Positions 45,640 to 54,070 of a stretch of DNA of 64,000 nt are shown here, piece by piece. The stretch spans positions 912,446 to 976,445 of the forward strand of contig NZ_KB849179.1 in NCBI RefSeq assembly GCF_000367945.1. The letters are read 5' to 3'. The notes below the pieces were generated by a model, which saw only the letters and a list, made by a program, of their open reading frames with translations, was not told where the DNA came from and did not search any database. Within the stretch, counting starts at the first letter, position 1; each line of letters opens with the position of its first letter. Origin of the DNA: Acinetobacter proteolyticus (GTDB lineage: Bacteria > Pseudomonadota > Gammaproteobacteria > Pseudomonadales > Moraxellaceae). The position numbers and the translations under genes were made by a program.

Positions 45640-46410
45640 TTATGCATTGTGATTTCCTAATAGCTTTGAAAGCTTGGTTAATCCCTTTGGTGTCACTCTC
45701 ACCTGTTCTGTGATCTTTTCTGAGCCATCAGGACGAGTAATCACTTCGGTTTTATGTTCCAGATAACCTGCCTGTAGCTTATCGCTATAACCATGCCATG
45801 CGGCATTACCAGAGCGTTTGTAAATCCAGCCATTTAACTGGAGCCATTTGATTAGGTCACTTTGGCGCATTTGTAGGTTGTTTGCTGTATCACGTAGGCA
45901 AAAGCTCCCATCAGCCTTAGCAATACGATCGAAAGCTTCAACTGTTGGCTGCATAACTTCTACTTGCTGCTCTAACTCAATTACTTTTTCAGAATACGTA
46001 AGTAAGGCATTCCGTAAAGCATGCGGATCAGCAAAAAGCTTTGCAGGGTCTATCGGTTGAATTTTCCCTGTAGCTACAGCATCGAAAGTACGAATAACCT
46101 TTAAGTTAAATGCAGCGCTAATCCACATTGCATATGAGTAAACCAATTCTTTTACTACATACGTACCCTGCTCTAATCCGCCACGAGTAACGCTAACCGG
46201 TTGATTTTGTTTCGAGGGAGGAATTCCTCCCTCGGTTAACTCCTTTACGAGTGCTTGGGTTTGTTTATTTTCAAGAAAGAATTTTGGTTTGTCTTTTTCT
46301 AATCCACCACTTGCTTGATGTAAATCATTTAGACAGAAACGACCTTGTGCATCGATTCTGATTGTGACTCCATCAACTGCTATTGTGATAGGTTTTAATT
46401 TCATATTCAT
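45640..46410 (-). CDS. KilA-N domain phage antirepressor
   Basis: 256 residues. KilA-N domain at about 8-112 (FCLNDLHQASGG, YVVKELVYSYAMWISAAFNL), coiled-coil linker near 135-155, and a C-terminal KilAC-type DNA-binding domain (about 155-250: FCLRDTANNLQMRQSDLIKW, GYLEHKTEVI). In P22, Ant binds and disables the phage repressor. The ATG overlaps the stop of the small RHH gene (ATGA), as ant follows arc in P22 immI. Confidence 0.87.
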   Translation of the reverse strand: MNMKLKPITIAVDGVTIRIDAQGRFCLNDLHQASGGLEKDKPKFFLENKQTQALVKELTEGGIPPSKQNQPVSVTRGGLEQGTYVVKELVYSYAMWISAAFNLKVIRTFDAVATGKIQPIDPAKLFADPHALRNALLTYSEKVIELEQQVEVMQPTVEAFDRIAKADGSFCLRDTANNLQMRQSDLIKWLQLNGWIYKRSGNAAWHGYSDKLQAGYLEHKTEVITRPDGSEKITEQVRVTPKGLTKLSKLLGNHNA

Positions 46411-46565
46411 ACTTTGGTCTCTTTAGTTTGGTTTACTAATAACTCAACTGCTTTATTGATTAGATAATTCATTGAGCGTTCTTCTTGCTGTGCTTTCGCT
46501 TTAAGCTCTTTATGTAATTCAGCTTTGAGACGAACTTTTACATCAATAACTTTAATTTCATCCAT
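46407..46565 (-). CDS. Arc-like ribbon-helix-helix repressor, 52 aa
   Basis: ATG with AAGG eight bases upstream. Sequence begins MDEIKVIDVKVRLKAELHKE and has the RHH pattern: a beta strand VKVRL, helix A HKELKAKAQQEE, helix B MNYLINKAVELLV. It overlaps the antirepressor start, so the two form an arc-ant type operon. It probably binds the ACCACSGTGGT repeats directly upstream. Confidence 0.8.
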   Translation of the reverse strand: MDEIKVIDVKVRLKAELHKELKAKAQQEERSMNYLINKAVELLVNQTKETKV

Positions 46566-46580
46566 TTTTAACACCTTTTA

Positions 46581-46644
46581 AACCACCGTGGTTCATTTTT
46601 CTAATTTAAACCACGGTGGTCCCATTGTCAACACCACCGTGATC
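46581..46644. promoter_or_regulatory. Three operator repeats between divergent RHH genes
   Basis: Near-palindromes AACCACCGTGGTT (46581-46593), AACCACGGTGGTC (46609-46621) and ACACCACCGTGATC (46631-46644), core ACCACSGTGGT, centres about 28 and 23 bases apart. They lie between two divergent repressor genes and are the expected binding sites of one or both. Confidence 0.75.
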
Positions 46645-46679
46645 TATAGAATAGAGTTAATTTTTTATGGTTCACCTTT

Positions 46680-46967
46680 ATGAGCAGAGAAGATCCCCAA
46701 TTGAAAGTTCGCCTACCTCAGGAACTCAAAGATCAAATTACCGAGTCAGCACGTTTATATAATCGTTCTATGAATGCAGAAATAGTTGCTCGATTACAGA
46801 TGTCATTTGAACAACCTGAAGGTGAAGCTACCTTAGGCAGTAGAATGCTTTCGAATGCTGTAGGTGAGATGATTGAACAATCTTTGAGTCGTATCACAGA
46901 CCGACTAATACAAAGTGGAATTCCACAAGATGCTGTTCTTAAAGCATTAAAGACAGAAACTGATTGA
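46680..46967 (+). CDS. Arc/Mnt-family DNA-binding protein, 95 aa
   Basis: RHH domain at about 5-50 (QLKVRLPQELKDQITESARL, YNRSMNAEIVARLQMSF), close to Arc/Mnt: the RSMNAEI stretch is the family mark. The C-terminal 40 residues are helical and may set the oligomer state, as in Mnt. Divergent from the arc-ant-like operon, it takes the place of Mnt in P22 immI. Confidence 0.85.
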   Translation: MSREDPQLKVRLPQELKDQITESARLYNRSMNAEIVARLQMSFEQPEGEATLGSRMLSNAVGEMIEQSLSRITDRLIQSGIPQDAVLKALKTETD

Positions 46968-46977
46968 TTCATAAGAA

Positions 46978-47005
46978 AGCCTCATCTTATTGTTTCGATG
47001 AGGCT
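46978..47005 (+). terminator. Terminator-like hairpin after the Mnt-like gene
   Basis: AGCCTCATC-N10-GATGAGGCT, a nine-base perfect stem just after the stop. There is no strong T run. Confidence 0.55.
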
Positions 47006-47025
47006 AGTTAAACAAAAAGTATGAG

Positions 47026-47111
47026 GTGACATACAAGTGTCACTTGTAAATTAATTTGTGACACATGATCTACCGTATTTGTTTGGTTATGTGACACATA
47101 CATGTGCCATA
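47026..47111. repeat. Three spaced GTGACA direct repeats
   Basis: GTGACA at 47026, 47058 and 47091, each followed by TA/CA-rich bases (TACA, CATG, CATACATG), spaced 32 and 33 bases, about three helical turns. The first also pairs with TGTCAC to form GTGACA-N6-TGTCAC. They lie between convergent genes where no promoter is expected. Confidence 0.5.
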
Positions 47112-47136
47112 TAACTAATTATTTGTTTTATTTAGA

Positions 47137-48372
47137 TTATTTTTTATTAGTAATAGCAATGATTCTTTTAGCTAGATTAGTTAAGTCTAAGGTTTTAGAT
47201 GATCGTGCTTGATGGCCCCTTTCACATAAGAGCTGCTCGACCGATTTACTGTGTGATTCAACATATCTCCCGTTTACATAAATTTCTTCCCACAACTCAA
47301 ATGCGAGCTTCAACTCTGGTGCGTGATTAGGGTGATTGGCGTCAAGAGCAGGATGCTGGCTTAAAAGATTGGGGAATGCCTCAGGCATTTCCTGTGGTGT
47401 GACATCTCTAAGTTCTTTCAATTTAGGGTACATGTCATACCATTCATCACTAAATATCTCAGGTTGAGATTGGCGATAATTTCGTAAATCCTCATTTAAT
47501 TCTTTTATATTTAAATCACCATACTTTGCTGAACCAAATACCTCATGACCAGAGCAAATATTAACCGTTAAATCATTTAATGGTTTAAAGCTGTAAAGAC
47601 TATTTCTTTCAATTTGAATATGACCAAACTCATACATGAGTTCATCATCAAAGCTATTTTCAAATCTTGTACTATTAAACTTTTTATTGCTTAAAATATT
47701 TAAAATGTGATGTATGGCTTTTGTTGAACTCAAGTCATCTAGAGCTATACAATCTATTTTACTAATATTAACATACACAAGAGCTTGGCTTTCGAAACCA
47801 TTCAAAAGCAAAAAACTAGATAATTCATAAATTAATATATCGAAAGTATGACAAAAATCCTCTATAAGATAGATAAATGAAGAATATTTTTCTTTTTTCT
47901 CATTTAGAATATCTGAGATATATAAGTTATTTTTGTTTAATTCATTTTTCGACTTAGTGCTAGATACATGTGCTTCTACGCTTGATACTTCTACTATTTG
48001 AGTCGGTGTAAGTATATCTTTAAGTTCTTTAAATTTTAATAGATCGGAATTTTTCCAATAGTAGTTAGCAGATTTTAGACATACTTTATCAAGAGTAGCT
48101 TGAGTTTCTTCTTCAACTCCATTTGTATCGCAAATAAGACAGTCTATGATCTCTTCAATATCTGAATAGATATTATTTGGAGGAGCTATACGGCCAATCT
48201 GATAAAATTCATTTACTCTATATAAAGGTAATTTCCTTGTATGAGCTTCTATGCTTCTTAAATATACGCCAATATGGCTATATTTATCTGTATTTGAAAG
48301 CAACTCGATCAGCTTCCATACTTCTACATAGTTATCCCTTATAAGTTTTTCTTTTTCGTCTAATAATCCCAT
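47137..48372 (-). CDS. Orphan protein, 411 aa, in prophage cargo zone
   Basis: Start at 48372 with AGGG eight bases upstream; the longer reading to 48408 has none. Not recognised. Soluble; the first 320 residues are helical and Leu/Asn/Ser-rich. The last 90 (LSQHPALDANHPNHAPELKL, AFELWEEIYVNGRYVESHSK, then a basic C terminus) form a distinct domain. Very AT-rich coding, unlike the tail genes, as expected for cargo. No function assigned; a defence role would be only a guess from position. Confidence 0.65.
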   Translation of the reverse strand: MGLLDEKEKLIRDNYVEVWKLIELLSNTDKYSHIGVYLRSIEAHTRKLPLYRVNEFYQIGRIAPPNNIYSDIEEIIDCLICDTNGVEEETQATLDKVCLKSANYYWKNSDLLKFKELKDILTPTQIVEVSSVEAHVSSTKSKNELNKNNLYISDILNEKKEKYSSFIYLIEDFCHTFDILIYELSSFLLLNGFESQALVYVNISKIDCIALDDLSSTKAIHHILNILSNKKFNSTRFENSFDDELMYEFGHIQIERNSLYSFKPLNDLTVNICSGHEVFGSAKYGDLNIKELNEDLRNYRQSQPEIFSDEWYDMYPKLKELRDVTPQEMPEAFPNLLSQHPALDANHPNHAPELKLAFELWEEIYVNGRYVESHSKSVEQLLCERGHQARSSKTLDLTNLAKRIIAITNKK

Positions 48373-48528
48373 ACAACGCACCCTAGAACACTTCAAAAAA
48401 GTTATCAATTTTGAGGTTAAATATACCTCAACTTGGGGGTGTTGTGGGGTAGAATTTTGGTGTAAGGTGTTGTATTATTTTCGAAGTTTTAATTAATAAA
48501 AAGAAGCAAGGATGATGTTTCTTAATAA

Positions 48529-49488
48529 ATGAAATGGAAAACTTTAACATCTATGAATAAGCTTGAACTATCAATTATTTTTTGGAATTGTGGTGTATCT
48601 CCTACAAGAGGAGCTCCCAAAGATGCTTCAAAATATCAATTAGCAACACAATTAATTTATAATATGATGGTTAGTGATATTGATGTAATTTGCTTAGTTG
48701 AAGTATCAAAGGAATTTAACAATTTTCTTATGTGGATCATCAATCTGATGAAACTCCAATATTCATTGATTGATGGTACTACAAAGATTTCTCGGACACG
48801 TTTTGACAGTTGTGTTATATATAAAAGCAGTGTTTTTTCGAAAACAAGAGATATAGCTGTTATTAAAGATGAGATACCTGGTGCTACTATTAAAGCTGGA
48901 CAGGTTTTCTTTTTACAAATTGCAGATAAAGAGTTGAATTTTTTGGTGTCACATTGGCCGAGTCAACTGAATAATCAGGTTTTACAAAGAGAAGGGGCTG
49001 CAAAAGCAGTTCGCAAATGGATTGACGATACGAGAAATAGTAATATTTTGGAGAATTTAATTTTTTTAGGTGACTATAATTCAACTCCATATAGCATTGA
49101 AATAAAAGAAATATTAATGAGTTCTTACTCAAAAGAACATTGTATCAAACATTCGGATTTTAATATACTTTATAATCCTAGTTGGAAATTAATTTATGAC
49201 GTACATAGTTATCATTCAGGATGTATAATCCTAGACAAATTCTTAGCTAATGAACCCGGAACTCATTATTTCCCCCAAAATTTAAAAGAAGAATGGCATG
49301 TGTATGATCAAGTCCTATTTCCTTCATCTTTCGTGATGGGGCAGAAAAACACTTGGTCCTACATCGACCATAGTCTTAATGTTATAAAATTAGGCGTCTC
49401 ACAGAACCTATCTGTTTGGCAAAGTAATAATTTTGATCACCTTCCAGTATCTTTAAAACTTAGGAGTATAATTTCAAATGTCAGATAA
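48529..49488 (+). CDS. Endonuclease/exonuclease/phosphatase (EEP) family protein
   Basis: 319 residues with the EEP motifs in order: IIFWNCGV, catalytic Glu in CLVEVS, FDSCVIY, FLVSHWPSQ, LGDYNSTP (Asp/Asn) and a C-terminal FDHLPVSL in place of SDHxP. EEP enzymes cut DNA, RNA or phosphate esters with a metal ion. No signal peptide is seen, so it is cytoplasmic. It overlaps the next gene by 11 bases. The AT-rich codon use and place between the switch and the spike mark it as cargo; target unknown. Confidence 0.82.
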   Translation: MKWKTLTSMNKLELSIIFWNCGVSPTRGAPKDASKYQLATQLIYNMMVSDIDVICLVEVSKEFNNFLMWIINLMKLQYSLIDGTTKISRTRFDSCVIYKSSVFSKTRDIAVIKDEIPGATIKAGQVFFLQIADKELNFLVSHWPSQLNNQVLQREGAAKAVRKWIDDTRNSNILENLIFLGDYNSTPYSIEIKEILMSSYSKEHCIKHSDFNILYNPSWKLIYDVHSYHSGCIILDKFLANEPGTHYFPQNLKEEWHVYDQVLFPSSFVMGQKNTWSYIDHSLNVIKLGVSQNLSVWQSNNFDHLPVSLKLRSIISNVR

Positions 49489-49906
49489 GGTATTTTTGAA
49501 CGCATTTAACAAATCGATATCAGTAGCTGAAAGAAAAAAAATGAATATCCAAGAGATAGAAAATATTTTTTCTTTGATAAATACTGAAATTTCTACAGGT
49601 ACTTCTGGTAAATTTTCAATTAATTTAAAAAAATCAATTATTCCAACTTTGGGCATATTTTTAAGTTCTTTAGCGAAATCTTCCGGTAACGAATTCAAAG
49701 AAGAATATTTTCTTGAAGTCAAAAATAATGTTACTGGAGACTCATTTAATATGGCTGACATAAAATATGGTGACCAAGGATACCCGATTCAATTATTTTT
49801 TAAAAACAATAGCCTTACATCAAATTCAAAAGAAAGCTTAGTGAATGACTTATCAGACATATTGGGTAGTGCTGCTTTTGGAGAAGAGTTAGAAAAAATT
49901 ATGTAG
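49478..49906 (+). CDS. Small partner protein of the EEP gene, 142 aa
   Basis: Overlaps the EEP gene by 11 bases, so the two are produced together. No family recognised. Helical N terminus with AERKKMNIQEIENIFSLINT, a hydrophobic middle (KSIIPTLGIFLSSLAKS) and a beta-rich part with DIKYGDQGYPIQLFFKN. Could inhibit, target or activate the EEP protein; nothing in the sequence decides this. Confidence 0.6.
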   Translation: MSDKVFLNAFNKSISVAERKKMNIQEIENIFSLINTEISTGTSGKFSINLKKSIIPTLGIFLSSLAKSSGNEFKEEYFLEVKNNVTGDSFNMADIKYGDQGYPIQLFFKNNSLTSNSKESLVNDLSDILGSAAFGEELEKIM

Positions 49907-49934
49907 AAGGAAAATATTCACGCATTTTCCTTCT
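49905..49934. terminator. Bidirectional terminator between converging cargo genes
   Basis: AGAAGGAAAAT and ATTTTCCTTCT, an 11-base perfect stem with an eight-base loop. Confidence 0.75.
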
Positions 49935-49947
49935 TCTATGTAACAAA

Positions 49948-51180
49948 TCAATAATCATATTTCCAGCAATTCAAATTCAAAAAACCAATGCGTTCTAAAT
50001 CATTAATATCTTTTCCTGAAAGTTCCATTATTGAAAAAATAATATATAGTATTCTAGGAATTATGTATTTAGCCTTTAGATCCCTTGGTAGTTCATCAAC
50101 AACTTTAGCCATTTGATTACCTGCATATTTAAGAGAAAATTCCCTTTCTGTATTAAATATTTCAACTAAAAGGTTAGGAGGTAAAGTAAGTGTATTTTTA
50201 TCAAATTTATTTTTCATGATCAAAGACCTAAAAGCTTGATCTTCTGAATTTGCCCACGTATTTATTTCTGGTGGAATTAGTGAAATTTTTGGAAAATAGC
50301 TTTCATTATTTATTGAAAAAAATTTTTCAATAACAGATGTTAATACTTTATCAAAATAGTAATTATCTGGTGTATCACTATAAGAACTAACTATAGAATT
50401 CATTATTGTTTTACTCTTAATTATTCTTTCAACGCATAAACTAGCCTCTTTCTCCTTCAAAGTATTCCGTTTAATTTTTTCCCTTAAACAAATTAGCGCA
50501 TTAGCTTCTTTTAAGTTCTTAGGATTGACACTAAGCTTTAATTTTTTTAATAAAACATCTGTTTCTCTTTGTCTAATAACTAAATGACCATTAGGATAGT
50601 CATAAAAATCTAGACAGCATTTTTTTACTTCTTGCGTCCAATTATCACCATTAAGTTCAATTTTGTCATTTTTAATATACCAAGTAGAAATTAGAGGAGA
50701 AAAGTAATTCTCATCACTCCCAATATTGTAATGTTTTTTTATTGTTTTATTGCATATCGAAAGTCTAGAAACTATTTCTGCCCATGAAAAAACTGTTACC
50801 TTAAACTTTCCACTCTTTGTACGTTCGTCGTTCAACTTTAGAACTTCTGCCAATAGAACAGCATCAGATTCTGCAGTCGTTAAAATATAGTATTCCTTCA
50901 ATATTGGTGTAAATCTATCAGCTTTATCTACTTCATCCAGCACCTCTTGGAATGTTAATTTTTTAACTGGCCATCTTGATTTCTTTTTGCACTGCAAACC
51001 AATTGGAGTTATACTCCCATTACTAATTAGAATATCAACACCATATTGTTTCTGTCCTCCACGCCCATAACGTACAGCATTAGGATCATTCCAGATTTCC
51101 ATAAATAAATCTGCACACAACTCCTCAAACTGTTCCCAAGACTTAGGTGGAGCATATTCAAAATGGACTAAATTAGACAT
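49948..51180 (-). CDS. PD-(D/E)XK nuclease-like protein, 410 aa
   Basis: The N-terminal 140 residues match the Mrr-like nuclease domain often seen as the effector part of phage-defence proteins: SWEQFEELCADLFMEIWNDP (Glu), RGGQKQYGVDI (Asp49) and GLQCKKK (Gln63-x-Lys65). The remaining 270 residues are helical and unrecognised, perhaps a sensor or binding part. It converges on the EEP pair, sharing a terminator. AT-rich cargo gene. Cleavage activity and a defence role are inference. Confidence 0.75.
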   Translation of the reverse strand: MSNLVHFEYAPPKSWEQFEELCADLFMEIWNDPNAVRYGRGGQKQYGVDILISNGSITPIGLQCKKKSRWPVKKLTFQEVLDEVDKADRFTPILKEYYILTTAESDAVLLAEVLKLNDERTKSGKFKVTVFSWAEIVSRLSICNKTIKKHYNIGSDENYFSPLISTWYIKNDKIELNGDNWTQEVKKCCLDFYDYPNGHLVIRQRETDVLLKKLKLSVNPKNLKEANALICLREKIKRNTLKEKEASLCVERIIKSKTIMNSIVSSYSDTPDNYYFDKVLTSVIEKFFSINNESYFPKISLIPPEINTWANSEDQAFRSLIMKNKFDKNTLTLPPNLLVEIFNTEREFSLKYAGNQMAKVVDELPRDLKAKYIIPRILYIIFSIMELSGKDINDLERIGFLNLNCWKYDY

Positions 51181-51417
51181 ATAAAACTCAATCTTTATTT
51201 TTTCATCAACCCTCCTTATATTAATTAAATTTAGCTTTTATAACTAGATCAATCTACCTAATAATTTAAGTAAGATTAATTGAAATCAAAAGTTTAAAAC
51301 TGTTAATATATACGATATTTATGGAGCAGCTTTCATTTCAAAGTTATGTAAAAAACCTGTGAATACTTAAGGTAGTAATACCAAAAATTTCCCAAAGAAT
51401 AAATAACAAGGAAGAAC

Positions 51418-52071
51418 ATGAAGTTTAATTTTTCATTGGATACAGCAATCATTGTTACTTTAACAGCAATTTTTTTATTTGCTTTGGGTCAAGCTTACTT
51501 AGGGGGGTTACTACGGCCTTTTTATGTCGATCCTGTTGTATTGAATTTTAGTATCCAAGATAAAATTTATTGGGGGTTCATAAAAGGACAAGCACCTTTA
51601 ATATACTTTTTTATAATCACTACCCTTTTCTATGTCTCAAGATATGTTTTTGTTACAGCAGAATTAGATCAAAAAATCGTTAGCTTTTTGAGAAGTAAAA
51701 TTAATTTCAGACTTCCACATGAAGTTAAACCACATAACATAAGTCTGACTGATGAAAGAGATAGAAATTACTCGGTTTTTACTTTGACAACACTCATAAT
51801 TTATACACTATTTGTTGGGGCACTTTTTTCTCTTAGCCATATTGAACAAAAAGGCAAAGCAATTGGCCAAACAATACTTACTGATATGAAAATACAGCCC
51901 TTAGTAAAAATAACTGGTGCAGATACAGACCTAAAACAATATCGTATTTTATGTGGTTCTACTCTATGTGCTGTGATAGATGAACAAAAAAATGTCTCTT
52001 TGGTAGAGCCGAAGAATGTTGTGTATTTGAGTTCTAATTATGCTGAAAAGCCTGAGAAAAAAAGCTCATAA
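51418..52071 (+). CDS. Membrane protein of unknown function, 217 aa
   Basis: AAGGA stands before the ATG. Three likely membrane helices: about 8-30, 58-80 and 120-140; the last 75 residues form a soluble domain with a Cys pair (ILCGSTLC). Not recognised. It precedes the CPCC gene by 19 bases and may be in one transcript with it. Confidence 0.65.
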   Translation: MKFNFSLDTAIIVTLTAIFLFALGQAYLGGLLRPFYVDPVVLNFSIQDKIYWGFIKGQAPLIYFFIITTLFYVSRYVFVTAELDQKIVSFLRSKINFRLPHEVKPHNISLTDERDRNYSVFTLTTLIIYTLFVGALFSLSHIEQKGKAIGQTILTDMKIQPLVKITGADTDLKQYRILCGSTLCAVIDEQKNVSLVEPKNVVYLSSNYAEKPEKKSS

Positions 52072-52090
52072 GAATTAATGGAGAAATAGA

Positions 52091-52339
52091 ATGCTCTACC
52101 CGTGTTTATGCTGTGGCTACTTAACCAGAGACGAACCATCTAACGGCGACTATGTTATCTGCTCTGTATGCTTCTGGGAGGATGATCCTGTACAAGCAGA
52201 AGACCATGATTTCGCTGGCGGTGCAAACGTACCTTCGCTAAACCAAGCTCGTGAAAACTTTAAAAAGTATGGAGCAATGGAGGAACGATTTGTTAAGGAT
52301 GTGAGAAAGCCGAGGGATGAAGAAATTCCAAATAATTAA
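52091..52339 (+). CDS. CPCC family cysteine-rich protein, 82 aa
   Basis: GGAG before the ATG. Two Cys clusters, C5-x-C-C (MLYPCLCCGYLT) and C-x2-C in VICSVCFWEDD, form a likely zinc site; then the family tail GGANVPSLNQARENFKKYGA. The family is common in toxin-immunity and cargo loci; its function is not established. A broken second copy lies at 53749-53896. Confidence 0.85.
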   Translation: MLYPCLCCGYLTRDEPSNGDYVICSVCFWEDDPVQAEDHDFAGGANVPSLNQARENFKKYGAMEERFVKDVRKPRDEEIPNN

Positions 52340-52499
52340 GGCGTCTCAAATTGTTTTTAAGATAGTGAGTTTATGCTACAGCAACCATCCATCGCTATCT
52401 TCACTCATAGCCTCAGCATTAAGACGTATGCAATTGATTATGTAATGCAATAATGCTAGATATAGTTCTCTAATAATTACAAAATAATAGGTAATAAAA

Positions 52500-53291
52500 A
52501 TGGTTAGAAAAGTTATATCTGTAAATAAAGTGTATGTAGATTTTACGCAAAGCAGTGGGGATACACCACCTTCAGCCGTAATTAGTGCAAAGGGTAAAGT
52601 ACCATCTAGTGGTTGGTCTAATGCTGAGTTAGGCCCTTGGTATTATATTAAAGAACCTGAGGACGGCATCCTTGATATAGATTTTTATGCTACTGAACCA
52701 TCAAAGGATGCCTTGGTCTTTGCACATCACGATGGAGTAGATATTTTTTCTACACCCTTAGTAATTGATCTTCCTAGTTGGGTCAAGGGGGTGAGAATCC
52801 ATGCCTCTACCAATTCTCTAGTTAAGCTGTTTGATAAGAATAAATCGGTTTTAACTGGTGGAGCAGATTCATTTCCATGGAGTATCAAGACATTCGGCCC
52901 AATAGATACACTCCCTTGGTATCAGAAAGAAAATCAGAATATTGGTAAAAAATTAACTGCTGGAGATGTTGATTGGTCTGCTTGGTATAACAATCAACCT
53001 GGTCCTAATTTTTCACCAAGCTTACACATCAAAGCCGAAGTTGACGTAGGAAATGAGTCGGATGATGCAACGCTTGAGTTTTCATATTTAGAAAAGAAAA
53101 TACCACCAAATCTAGTTCTAACAGTTGTACCAAAGTACTTATTCATTCCTCGGCCTTCTGGTGAAACCATAATCACTTTACATTATTCTTGCCCTAAGCC
53201 ACTACCTGATGGCGTAGGCGGTATAATTATCAATTACCCTGATGGCACAACAACAGTTATTGATAAAAATGATATTGAAAGTAATTCTTAG
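52500..53291 (+). CDS. Hypothetical protein, 263 aa
   Basis: AGG eight bases before the ATG. No signal peptide or membrane helix. Beta-rich, Pro/Asp/Trp-rich sequence (NAELGPWYYIKEPEDGILDI, VDWSAWYNNQPGPNFSPSLH), suggesting a beta-sandwich fold. Not recognised. Preceded by 160 bases without a gene. Confidence 0.65.
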   Translation: MVRKVISVNKVYVDFTQSSGDTPPSAVISAKGKVPSSGWSNAELGPWYYIKEPEDGILDIDFYATEPSKDALVFAHHDGVDIFSTPLVIDLPSWVKGVRIHASTNSLVKLFDKNKSVLTGGADSFPWSIKTFGPIDTLPWYQKENQNIGKKLTAGDVDWSAWYNNQPGPNFSPSLHIKAEVDVGNESDDATLEFSYLEKKIPPNLVLTVVPKYLFIPRPSGETIITLHYSCPKPLPDGVGGIIINYPDGTTTVIDKNDIESNS

Positions 53292-53417
53292 AAACTGAAA
53301 CTTCTTTAAATATTCTGAACGATACTGCTCATCATCCTTTTGGATAATGAGCAGTATTAGTTTGAATTACTTTATAAAAAGGTTTAGTTCTGTTCTATAG
53401 CTTCAGAATAAGTACGT

Positions 53418-53591
53418 TTAAGGTTTTGTGGTCGTGGTTCCACCAGCTGTACCAGATGGATTAGTAGATGGTTTAGACGGTGTTTCCTTTGGACCACTTG
53501 CACCGCCCGGTTCCGGACTTTGAGCGGCTTCCTCAGTACTTGCTTCCCGCCCTTTTATTTCTTTATCACCTTGTTGATTGTTCTTAGTCAT
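53418..53591 (-). CDS. Low-complexity small protein, 57 aa
   Basis: From the ATG at 53591 (GGAG six bases upstream). Composition is Pro, Gly, Ser, Thr, Glu and Lys; no hydrophobic core (EPGGASGPKETPSKPS). It looks disordered. A good ribosome site supports translation, but a non-coding reading cannot be excluded. Confidence 0.45.
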   Translation of the reverse strand: MTKNNQQGDKEIKGREASTEEAAQSPEPGGASGPKETPSKPSTNPSGTAGGTTTTKP

Positions 53592-53748
53592 ATTGAACTC
53601 CATTATATTTTAAATAATAAATTTATAAAAATTATGCTATTAAAAGAATTTAGATAGTTGGTTCTTATTCTTTCACAATATTTATTAGCATCTGCATGTT
53701 TATTAATATCACTTTTTTAAGAAAAACTCACCCTCTACTGCATGGTAG

Positions 53749-53896
53749 TAGGCAAGCAAAAGACCATAAACAGCGGCGGTACTAACGTACCATCATTAAA
53801 CCAAGCCTGTAAAAACTTTAAAAAGATAGGGCAATAGAGGAACGATTTGTTAAGAATGTGAGAAAGCCGAGGGATGAGGAGATTCCGAAGGGTTAG
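53749..53896 (+). pseudogene. Broken second copy of CPCC gene
   Basis: Closely matches 52188-52339, the second half of the CPCC gene: GAACGATTTGTTAAG and GTGAGAAAGCCGAGGGATGA are shared. A two-base loss near 53768, further shifts and an internal TAG break the frame, and the cysteine-rich N-terminal part is missing. A tandem duplicate that has decayed. Confidence 0.8.
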
Positions 53897-53958
53897 AGGG
53901 AAGGAATTGGGATAAATTGAATAAAAGTTAGTTTAGGCAGCATATTTGCTTGTAAAAA

Positions 53959-53972
53959 CCTCCCGAAGGAGG
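53959..53972 (-). terminator. Terminator after the spike gene
   Basis: On the minus strand CCTCC-TTCG-GGAGG then TTTTTA: a GC-rich stem with the stable TTCG tetraloop, about 100 bases after the spike stop. Confidence 0.88.
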
Positions 53973-54070
53973 CTCTAAAAATGAGTTTTAGGTTGTCGCT
54001 GTAGCAACTTTCTTGTTCAATTAGCTCTAAAGCAATAGTTAAGAAGATTTCTACATATTAAAAATTTAAT

